The translations under genes and the position numbers were made by a program. Below are positions 1-7,789 of a DNA stretch of 64,000 nucleotides, in pieces. Position 1 is the first letter of the stretch, and every line of letters starts with the position of its first letter. Below the pieces are notes generated by a model. That model did no database searches and was not told the origin of the DNA. It saw only the letters and a list, made by a program, of their open reading frames with translations. Origin of the DNA: Mucilaginibacter xinganensis (GTDB taxonomy: Bacteria; Bacteroidota; Bacteroidia; Sphingobacteriales; Sphingobacteriaceae); contig NZ_CP022743.1 of the NCBI RefSeq assembly GCF_002257585.1, positions 1,550,001 to 1,614,000 of the forward strand, given 5' to 3'.

Positions 1-1245
1 GCGGCAAGTGGATTGTTAGAAAAACACGTTATGGAAAGCTACAGCAGTGAAACAGGTTCAGCGGTAGATTTTAAGGCCGTTATTCAACTAAAATCCCACC
101 TTTTTGACTTGGCTTACCAAAATTTTTTGGATCGCGCGGAAGAGGTGCAGCGTTTTGTAGACTTTAAAAATAAGGAAGCCAGCTGGCTGGATGATTTTGC
201 CTTGTATGATGTGCTAAAGGAAAGCCATGAAAACAAACCCTGGCACCAATGGCCTGCAACATTAAGGGACCGGGATAAAAAAACCATTAAACAGTGGCAA
301 CAACAGGAAAACAAAGCAATTGATAAAATAAAATGGCTGCAGTTTGTTTTTGCACAGCAATGGGCCGGTTTAAGAGATTACAGCAAGCTGAAGGGAATTA
401 CCCTTTTTGGGGATATGCCCTTTTATGTGGGTTACGGTGCAGTGGATGTGTGGGCAAATCCGCATATTTTTAATGCCGACGGGATAGCAGGCGTACCGCC
501 TGATTATTTTTCTGTTGAGGGGCAGCTTTGGGGAATGCCTGTTTACAGGTGGGGCGAGTTAAAGAAAACAGGTTATGAATGGTGGTTAAAACGAATAAAA
601 AAGAACCTGGAATATTTTGATTTGATCAGGTTGGATCATTTTCGGGCCTTTGATGAATATTGGGAGGTGCCTGCCGGTGAAGAAACTGCTGTGAACGGCG
701 AGTGGAAAAAGGTACCTGGTATTGATTTTTTTAATGCTGTTAAAAAAGAGCTTGGCTGTCTTCCATTTGTGGCAGAAGACCTGGGCGATATCACCAAAAG
801 CGTTTATGAGCTTAGGGACCATTTCGATTTACCCGGTATGCGTGTAGTACAGTTTGCGTTTGATGAGAATCTCCCCTATTCAAGCCATATTCCGCATAAT
901 TACACCATAAACTGTTTCGCTTATACCGGAACGCATGACAATAATACAGTAACCGGTTGGTATGAACATGATATCACTGATAAAGAAAGGAAACGGATTG
1001 ATAAATACCTTGACACTAAAAGTAATTCCGAAACGATAGCTGCACAACTGATAAAGCTAATTTACGCGTCGGTAGCCAGGACGGTGATTGTTCCGGTGCA
1101 GGATGTACTGGGCCTTGGCGCAGGCTCCCGGATAAACACGCCATCGTTGACGGAAGGAAACTGGACCTGGCGGCTTAAACAGGGCGCGCTTACTAAAAGC
1201 ATAGAAAAAAAGCTAAGAAAAATAGCGCTTTATTATAATCGTTAA
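1..1245 (+). CDS. malQ: 4-alpha-glucanotransferase (amylomaltase, GH77), 5' end outside window
   Basis: The frame is open from base 1, so about 414 C-terminal residues are visible and the true start lies upstream; the TTG at base 13 is internal. The enzyme transfers alpha-1,4-glucan segments between maltooligosaccharides in the cytoplasm. Visible GH77 signatures, in order, are GDMPFYVGYGAVDVWANP, the nucleophile segment RLDHFRAFDEYWEVP, the acid/base segment FVAEDLG and the stabiliser segment GTHDNNT. All three catalytic carboxylates are therefore present. The C-terminus contains the late motif VPVQDVLGLGAGSRINTP, so the 3' end is complete. Family identity is secure; whether the missing N-terminus carries starch-binding modules, as in some Bacteroidota MalQ proteins, cannot be seen. 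Confidence 0.95.
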   Translation, partial: AASGLLEKHVMESYSSETGSAVDFKAVIQLKSHLFDLAYQNFLDRAEEVQRFVDFKNKEASWLDDFALYDVLKESHENKPWHQWPATLRDRDKKTIKQWQQQENKAIDKIKWLQFVFAQQWAGLRDYSKLKGITLFGDMPFYVGYGAVDVWANPHIFNADGIAGVPPDYFSVEGQLWGMPVYRWGELKKTGYEWWLKRIKKNLEYFDLIRLDHFRAFDEYWEVPAGEETAVNGEWKKVPGIDFFNAVKKELGCLPFVAEDLGDITKSVYELRDHFDLPGMRVVQFAFDENLPYSSHIPHNYTINCFAYTGTHDNNTVTGWYEHDITDKERKRIDKYLDTKSNSETIAAQLIKLIYASVARTVIVPVQDVLGLGAGSRINTPSLTEGNWTWRLKQGALTKSIEKKLRKIALYYNR

Positions 1246-1294
1246 ACAAATGCCCGCGCAGCCCGTTATGCTGATAAATAACGGCATAATTTCT

Positions 1295-1645
1295 ATGAAA
1301 AACATAATTGTGATTAGTACCGACTCAAACCTTGCAGAAACCTTAACCGGCGCATTACCTTATAATTTTACCTGCGCCGAAGCCTTCGAACACCCTGATC
1401 AGCTTTTCGCACAATTGAACAGGCTAAACCCCGATTTGGTTATCATTGATTTTATGCTTGATGACCTTAATGGTGGCGGAACGGTACATCAAATAAAAAG
1501 TGATAGCAGGTGGCGTAGTTTGCCGGTTATTATTTTGTCGGAGTTTTCAGCGGAGCAAATGTCCAATAAATTCGGCAGTGATGCTATGATAAAAAAGCCT
1601 TTTAATTTTACCGAACTGGATACCCTCATTAAGCAGCTGCTTTAA
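1295..1645 (+). CDS. Stand-alone response-regulator receiver domain protein
   Basis: A CheY-like single receiver domain of 116 residues with no output domain. The phosphoacceptor Asp lies in VIIDFML and the conserved Lys in MIKKPF; the acidic pocket at the N-terminus is reduced to STDSN, with one Asp. I chose the ATG at 1295 because the protein then begins directly with beta-strand 1 (MKNIIVIS). An in-frame ATG at 1250 would add 15 residues with no domain match. The gene follows malQ by about 50 bases and may share its transcript. The cognate kinase is not in the window, so the pathway is unknown. Confidence 0.8.
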   Translation: MKNIIVISTDSNLAETLTGALPYNFTCAEAFEHPDQLFAQLNRLNPDLVIIDFMLDDLNGGGTVHQIKSDSRWRSLPVIILSEFSAEQMSNKFGSDAMIKKPFNFTELDTLIKQLL

Positions 1646-1808
1646 ACTGCCCAATTGTTATAATTAAATCCAAATCCTGTTTTTAAGTTTGAAAACCAGT
1701 CGTTTAAATGTGATCTTTATCATATTTTGAAATGACTTTGGGTCTCAGTGGCTGTCCTTAATTGGGTAATTTAGTATAAGTTTTTCATAGCTAAAAAATC
1801 AGTTAATT

Positions 1809-4319
1809 ATGCCTCAAGAAAATTTTGGGATCAGCGGTTTAACAGACCGGCAAGTAACAGACGCCCGTAATCAATATGGCAGCAATAGCCTCAGCTACAA
1901 AAAAGAAAACGGATTTTTTGATGCTGTAAAAAGCCTGGCAAAAGAACCCATGGTTGTGCTGCTGCTGGCTGCTTCGGCCATTTATTTTATCAGCGGAAAA
2001 AGCGGCGATGGTATTTTTCTCGCTTCGGCAATTGTACTGGTGGCTGGGATCTCTTTATACCAGGATTCAAGGAGCAGGAATGCGCTCGAAAAATTAAAAA
2101 CCTTAACGCAGCCCAAATGTAAGGTGGTCCGCAACGGCGGGATAGTAGAAATAAGCAGTGACGACCTTGTTATAGGTGATAGCCTGGTGGTAGAAGAGGG
2201 GATCTCGATTGCTGCCGATGGTATGATTGTGCATTCCAATGATTTTTCGGCAAACGAGTCTATTCTTACAGGCGAATCATTGCCGGTTTACAAGGACGAA
2301 CAACAGGAAAATGATGGACGCAATATTTATCGGGGCACAACCGTGGCAAGCGGACTTGCAATAGCTACCGTTACCGCAATTGGCAACGAAACTAAACTGG
2401 GCAAAATTGGTAAAAGCCTGGAGGAAATAGACGAAGAGAAGACGCCACTGGAACTTCAGATAGGAAGTTTTGTAAAATACATGGTTTTTGTGGGTGCCAT
2501 TGTTTTTGTTATAGTTTGGGTTATTAATTATTTCCATTCCGGCAACGTGCTGGATAGTCTGTTAAAGGCATTAACCCTGGCGATGAGTATTTTACCAGAA
2601 GAGATTCCGGTGGCTTTTACTACTTTTATGGCACTTGGTGCATGGCGGTTAATGCAAATGGGCATTGTGGTAAAACAGATGAAAACCGTTGAAACGCTGG
2701 GCGGTGCTACAGTGATCTGTACAGATAAAACCGGGACGATTACCGAAAATAAAATGAGCCTGGCAAAATTGTATGTGCTTTCGTCACAAAAAATTGCTGG
2801 CGCTGATGATGTATTAACAGACGAAGAAAAAGACCTGATAAGAACAGCCATGTGGGCCAGCGAACCTATTCCGTTTGACCCGATGGAGATAGCTCTTCAC
2901 AATGCCTACACACAGCAAACCGCTGATGACGAAAGGCCTCAATACAAAATGATCCATGAATACCCTATAGGGGGGAAGCCCCCTATGATGACGCATCTTT
3001 TTGAGAACAGCAAGGGGCAGCGCATTATTGCTGCGAAAGGAGCCCCCGAAGCCCTGATGGCGTTGTGCAATCTTAGCTTAACGGAAAAAGAAGAGGTGGA
3101 GACGGCAATAAAAACATTGGCAACCGATGGCTATCGCTTGTTAGGTGTTGGCGAAACAGATTTTACGGGCAATAACTTCCCGGCTAAACAACAGGAATTT
3201 AAATTTAAGTTTAAGGGCATTGTTGCCTTTTACGACCCGCCGAAGAAAAATATTCAGCAGGTATTACAGGATTTTTATAAAGCAGGTATAGCTGTAAAAA
3301 TCATCACCGGCGATAATGCTGCCACTACAATGGCCATTGCAAGGCAAATTGGTTTTGCTGGTTACGATAAAAGCCTGACCGGAGATGAATTGATGGCGTT
3401 AAAAGACGCCGACCTGGAGAAAAAGGTAGCAGCCACAAATGTATTCACCCGGATGTTCCCCGAGGCAAAACTGAAAATCATTAATGCCTTAAAAGCAAAC
3501 CACCAGATTGTTGCTATGACAGGTGACGGGGTTAACGACGGGCCCGCCTTAAAAGCTGCCCATATAGGGATAGCCATGGGTAAAAAAGGCAGCGAGGTAG
3601 CCCGGCAGGCAGGCTCATTGATCCTGCTGGAGGATGATCTCTCGAAAATGGTGGATGCCATTGCAATGGGCAGGCGCATTTACACCAATTTAAAGAAGGC
3701 TATCCAATACATCATTTCTATTCATATCCCCATCGTGTTAACAGTGTTTATTCCGCTGGCGCTCGGGTGGATTTACCCAAATATATTTTCGCCGGTGCAT
3801 ATCATTTTTTTAGAACTGATAATGGGGCCAACTTGCTCTATTATTTATGAGAATGAACCGATGGAAAAAAACACGATGCTGCAAAAGCCAAGGCCGTTTA
3901 CCACCACTTTTTTTAACCGAAGGGAACTTACTACAAGTATTATACAGGGATTGGTAATTACTGCAAGCACTTTGTTTATTTATCAGTACGCCGTTTACCG
4001 GGGCTTTGATGAGGCCAATACACGTACAATGGTTTTCACTGTCTTAATAGCCGGTAATATATTTCTTACACTGGTCAACCGGTCGTTTTACTATCCGGTA
4101 TTAACAACCCTGCATTACAAGAACAATTTGGTTGTAATAATGATTGCTATTACAGTTGCGCTGCTGGGTTTGTTATTATATGTGCCGCTATTGTCAAAAT
4201 TCTTTGGGTTTGTGGCATTAAAACCGGTTGAACTGCTAACCTGCACTGCTGTCGGATTTTCGTCCGTAATTTGGTACGAGCTGGTAAAATACATCAAACG
4301 AAAAAAAGCCGCGAAGTGA
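1809..4319 (+). CDS. P-type cation-transporting ATPase (P2-like)
   Basis: An 836-residue inner-membrane ion pump. The N-terminal segment resembles the cation ATPase N-domain. The actuator motif TGES is at residues 154-157, the M4 segment reads LPEEIPVAF, the phosphorylated Asp is D306 in DKTGT, and the hinge motif GDGVND is at 572-577. Four hydrophobic segments follow near the C-terminus. The PEEIPV motif in M4 resembles Ca2+/Mn2+-type P2 pumps more than the CPx heavy-metal pumps, and no N-terminal CxxC metal domain is present. The transported ion cannot be settled from sequence alone, because M6 (LELIMGPTCSIIYENEP) differs from the classical SERCA motif. A universal stress protein follows 136 bases downstream, which suggests a stress context. 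Confidence 0.9.
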   Translation: MPQENFGISGLTDRQVTDARNQYGSNSLSYKKENGFFDAVKSLAKEPMVVLLLAASAIYFISGKSGDGIFLASAIVLVAGISLYQDSRSRNALEKLKTLTQPKCKVVRNGGIVEISSDDLVIGDSLVVEEGISIAADGMIVHSNDFSANESILTGESLPVYKDEQQENDGRNIYRGTTVASGLAIATVTAIGNETKLGKIGKSLEEIDEEKTPLELQIGSFVKYMVFVGAIVFVIVWVINYFHSGNVLDSLLKALTLAMSILPEEIPVAFTTFMALGAWRLMQMGIVVKQMKTVETLGGATVICTDKTGTITENKMSLAKLYVLSSQKIAGADDVLTDEEKDLIRTAMWASEPIPFDPMEIALHNAYTQQTADDERPQYKMIHEYPIGGKPPMMTHLFENSKGQRIIAAKGAPEALMALCNLSLTEKEEVETAIKTLATDGYRLLGVGETDFTGNNFPAKQQEFKFKFKGIVAFYDPPKKNIQQVLQDFYKAGIAVKIITGDNAATTMAIARQIGFAGYDKSLTGDELMALKDADLEKKVAATNVFTRMFPEAKLKIINALKANHQIVAMTGDGVNDGPALKAAHIGIAMGKKGSEVARQAGSLILLEDDLSKMVDAIAMGRRIYTNLKKAIQYIISIHIPIVLTVFIPLALGWIYPNIFSPVHIIFLELIMGPTCSIIYENEPMEKNTMLQKPRPFTTTFFNRRELTTSIIQGLVITASTLFIYQYAVYRGFDEANTRTMVFTVLIAGNIFLTLVNRSFYYPVLTTLHYKNNLVVIMIAITVALLGLLLYVPLLSKFFGFVALKPVELLTCTAVGFSSVIWYELVKYIKRKKAAK

Positions 4320-4455
4320 GTGGGGCAGATCTGGTTTCCTTAAAGATTTACGTGAAAAATTTAAAAGCGCCTGACATCAATTGAATAACTGATTAAGATC
4401 ATTTGAATTGGATAGGATAACTTTAATATTTGTTAGGCATTTTAAATAGATAAAT

Positions 4456-5313
4456 ATGAAAAACATACTGATCCTTACCGATTTTTCTGAAAATGCGGCG
4501 GGTGCTGCAACGTTTGGTGCCTACCTTGGGAGTAAACTACATGCCAATATTGTAATATTCAACTCTTATCTAAAATTTTCGGAAGCGCTTTCGTACGCTG
4601 GCGGGTCGTGGGTAGCCGATGATGTATTACGCTGGCGGGAAGAAAGCAAACTCCATGTAAATCAATTAGCCGAAAGCCTTGAACAGCTGGTAGCCCTGCA
4701 TGCCGCTGCAACAGAAAAACCAATGATCCATTGTCATTCGGCAGAGGGAAACCTTGGGGATAACCTTGTGGACATTATCAAGGAAAAAAATATAGACCTG
4801 ATTGTAATGGGCGCCAGAACCGGCACCGCAATTGAACATGTTTTCTGGGGCAGCGATACGGCCACGGTTATTCAGCATTCAACCCGCCCGGTTTTGGTGG
4901 TACCTGCAAAAACCGATATTCAAAACATTACTAAAGTTGTATTTGCTACAGATTTTGAAGATGCTGACAAAAAAGCTTTACAGTATCTTGAGGGCCTGGG
5001 TGAAATTTTTCACTTTAAACTTGAGATTATCCACATAACACCTCCCGGCGATGATAATAAAGACGAAAAAAAATCAACTTTTACACATTGGCTTTCGCAG
5101 TTAGAATATCCCTACATTACTTACAAAGAAATTAGCGGAACGGATGTAGTTGAAAAACTAAACAGCCTGTGCACTACCACCAATTCTGAACTATTGGCCA
5201 TGGTACATCATCAGCATTCCTTTTTTGTAAGGCTGCTTCATGAAAGCACCACCAAACGGGCACTTCTAAATCAAAAAATCCCCATAATGGTCTTCCCTTC
5301 ATCATTGGAGTAA
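4456..5313 (+). CDS. Universal stress protein, tandem UspA domains
   Basis: A 285-residue cytoplasmic protein with two UspA-like folds, roughly residues 1-152 and 155-284. The first domain starts with the typical strand MKNILILTDFSENA and carries the ATP-binding signature MGARTGTAIEHVFWGSDT followed by RPVLVVP. The second domain starts KVVFATDFEDADKKAL, has no clear GxxG(9)G(S/T) motif and is probably non-nucleotide-binding. The gene follows the P-type ATPase in the same direction. An AT-rich stretch with TTTAATATTTGTT lies about 40 bases upstream of the ATG and could hold its own promoter. The family call is secure; the biological role is not specific. Confidence 0.88.
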   Translation: MKNILILTDFSENAAGAATFGAYLGSKLHANIVIFNSYLKFSEALSYAGGSWVADDVLRWREESKLHVNQLAESLEQLVALHAAATEKPMIHCHSAEGNLGDNLVDIIKEKNIDLIVMGARTGTAIEHVFWGSDTATVIQHSTRPVLVVPAKTDIQNITKVVFATDFEDADKKALQYLEGLGEIFHFKLEIIHITPPGDDNKDEKKSTFTHWLSQLEYPYITYKEISGTDVVEKLNSLCTTTNSELLAMVHHQHSFFVRLLHESTTKRALLNQKIPIMVFPSSLE

Positions 5314-5584
5314 TAAGTCATCTTAAGCGGCTTTGCAGTTCAGGTAGTTATAATGTTAAGCTTATAAAAAAATTTGCCGTGGTGCATTACCTACACGTAT
5401 GCTTAGCTGTACACAAGTTTGTAATGTTCCTATTACCTTGTCGTAAATGCCCGAAAACCGAGGAAAATTCATCAAATTAGCCTCATATTTAATTAAAAAC
5501 CGTATTATTAAAAAGTAATAATGCCAGTTGAAAATAGTTTCATTTTTGTGATTTATATTTTCTTTTTAAGCCCAATAATTAATT

Positions 5585-7213
5585 ATGAGATTTCTTTTAT
5601 CATTTATATTCATCGTGCTTTTCGGTAGTTCTGTTTTTGCATCTTCAAAAACTGACAGTTTGCTTACGGTATTGAAAAGCGAGCTGAATAAGAAAAAAGT
5701 ATATGACGACCAAAAGGAAGCGCGGATAGAAAAGCTCAGAAACTCATTGTTAAACACCCCACAAACAGATTATAAGAGGCTTTATACAGTATGCAGCGGC
5801 CTTTATGAGGAATATAAGGTTTACCAGTTTGATTCGGCCTACGTGTACACTAATAAATTGCTTGATCTCAGCCATCGCCTTAAAGACCAGTCGAAAGAGT
5901 ACGACAGTAAAATAAAGCTTGGTTTTATTTTATGCTCTGCGGGCATGTTTAAGCAAACATTTGACTGTTTAAATAAAATTAATGCAGCTGCATTGGATAA
6001 TAATTCAAAAACTGAATATTATTCATTAAAAGCAAGGGCTTATTCAGACCTTGCTGACTACGATAACGATAGCTACTATACCCCCTTTGAAAATGCTGAA
6101 TCACTTAAATATTTAGATTCAGCAATCATGCTTTGTAAGCCGGACTCGTTTGATCAGCTCATGCAGCTCGGCAGCAAGCAGTTAAGAACGGGCGATACAA
6201 AAAATCCTTCGAAATATCTTAACCGGCTATTTTATAGCTTCAGGCTTACTTACCATCAACGTGCCAGGGTTGCTACCAGCATTAGCTTTTTCTACAATGT
6301 GAACACGCAAAGCGACCAACGGATACAATTTTTAGCTATTGGGGCTATTAATGATATCCGCTCATCAACCAAAGAAACCCTGGCCGCTTTTAAGTTGGGT
6401 GAACTGCTTTATAAAAACGGCAACATGGTTGATGCTTACACCTTTATACAGCAGGCGATGGATGATGCTGAATACTATGGGGCACGGCTGCGTAAAATTA
6501 AAATCGGATCTGTTTTACCTACTGTTGCTGCGCAAAAGCTGATTTTGATGGAAAAGGAAAAGAATAAGGTATTGGTGTATTTGCTGTCAATTACTGCGGT
6601 TTCCGCGTTGGTGCTGCTGGTATTTTTTATCATCTTCATCCAGTTGAAGCGGTTAAAAGCAAAGGAGAAGATCATCGAAGAAAAAAATGTACAGCTGGAA
6701 CTGATTAACGAAAAGCTTGGCGAGGATGCGCGGATAAAAGAAGAATACATCGGCTATTTTTTCAACGTAATATCCGGATATGTTTTAAAGCTTGAAAAAT
6801 TGAAGCGAAGCATAGACAGGAAGCTTGTTACCAAAAAGTACGACGATATTCAGTTGGTTATTGATGAGATCAATATAAAGAAGGAACGTGAAACGCTGTT
6901 TTATACGTTCGACCATACTTTCCTCAAAATATTCCCAAATTTTATTACCACATTTAATTCATTGTTTAAAAAGGAAGACCAGATCTGGCCAAAAGATAAC
7001 GAGGTTTTAAATACCGATCTCAGGATATTTGCATTGAACCGTATGGGCATTAGCGATAATGAAACCATAGCTAGTATTTTAGAATATTCTGTTAAAACAA
7101 TCTATGTTTATAAAATGAGGATCAAGGCAAAATCAATTTATCCTTCTGATCAGTTTGAGCAGCGGCTAATGGCTTCCAAGGCTTTTGATGCTGCGCCACC
7201 CATGCCCCACTAA
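5585..7213 (+). CDS. DUF6377-type membrane-bound transcriptional regulator
   Basis: A 542-residue protein with a signal peptide (residues 1-20, ending VFASS) and a periplasmic alpha-helical TPR-like region (about 25-315). One membrane segment follows at about 329-351 (LLSITAVSALVLLVFFIIFI), then a coiled coil rich in Lys and Glu. The cytoplasmic C-terminal region ends in a LuxR-like helix-turn-helix (DLRIFALNRMGISDNETIAS followed by LEYSVKTIYVYKMRIKAKS). This layout fits the Bacteroidota DUF6377 family, whose members often sit next to susC/susD genes. Its position directly upstream of a SusC/SusD pair suggests that it senses a periplasmic signal and controls that locus. That role is inferred from layout and position. 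Confidence 0.8.
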   Translation: MRFLLSFIFIVLFGSSVFASSKTDSLLTVLKSELNKKKVYDDQKEARIEKLRNSLLNTPQTDYKRLYTVCSGLYEEYKVYQFDSAYVYTNKLLDLSHRLKDQSKEYDSKIKLGFILCSAGMFKQTFDCLNKINAAALDNNSKTEYYSLKARAYSDLADYDNDSYYTPFENAESLKYLDSAIMLCKPDSFDQLMQLGSKQLRTGDTKNPSKYLNRLFYSFRLTYHQRARVATSISFFYNVNTQSDQRIQFLAIGAINDIRSSTKETLAAFKLGELLYKNGNMVDAYTFIQQAMDDAEYYGARLRKIKIGSVLPTVAAQKLILMEKEKNKVLVYLLSITAVSALVLLVFFIIFIQLKRLKAKEKIIEEKNVQLELINEKLGEDARIKEEYIGYFFNVISGYVLKLEKLKRSIDRKLVTKKYDDIQLVIDEINIKKERETLFYTFDHTFLKIFPNFITTFNSLFKKEDQIWPKDNEVLNTDLRIFALNRMGISDNETIASILEYSVKTIYVYKMRIKAKSIYPSDQFEQRLMASKAFDAAPPMPH

Positions 7214-7789
7214 GCTTAAATGGCTACTAAGGGGCATTACAAAATGTTGATTTTTATAGCTAAAGGTTAAAAAACGTTTAAATTTATTTGTGTTATTTCG
7301 TTGTTTTTTATTTTTAAAATATTAATAATCAATTTGTTACAAAAAAATAAATTTAAATTATTTTAAATTTTAAGTAAAAAAATTGGTTTTGCACTTTTCA
7401 ACCTATTACTTTGTTACATAGTCGTTAAAATAGCTAGCATCCATTGGGCGTTGGTGTTACCAGTTTTAAGACAATAAACCAATTATATATATTTTTCGGG
7501 CGAACAGTTTTTTTTAAATGTTGCGATCAGCGTGAAGTGCAGATGTTAATTTTTTTAGCATGATGTGTTGTTGATGGCTCAATTATAATGCATAAAAAAT
7601 TCTGTAGCGGACGATAACGACAACATCCTTAACCTATGATAAAAACTTACATACCGTTGATAGCCCCGCCTTAAATATTTACTTGTTTGTTAATCCGATT
7701 ATAACAAACGAAAATAAAATCTTACGCTATTATTTATTTAATTAATAGTTATATTTAACCAACCAATAATCTATTCAAACCTAACATTT
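7214..7789. other. Long AT-rich leader upstream of susC
   Basis: A 576-base stretch with no credible gene on either strand and a much higher A+T content than its neighbours. A 7-bp inverted repeat (ATGCCCC at 7202-7208, GGGGCAT at 7231-7237) overlaps the stop codon of the upstream gene and could act as a weak terminator. A possible promoter lies near 7383-7413, which would leave a 5' UTR of more than 350 bases before susC. Confidence 0.5.
7383..7413 (+). promoter_or_regulatory. Candidate Bacteroidota promoter for susC/susD
   Basis: TTG at 7383-7385 and TTACTTTG at 7406-7413 are separated by 20 bases. This approximates the Bacteroidota -33 (TTG) and -7 (TAnnTTTG) elements, with one mismatch in the -7 box. 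The assignment is weak because the region is AT-rich and such matches occur by chance. Confidence 0.3.

Noticed and set aside
1250-1294. Upstream ATG extension of the receiver-domain protein.
   Set aside because: The added residues do not belong to the receiver fold, and the ATG at 1295 starts exactly at beta-strand 1.
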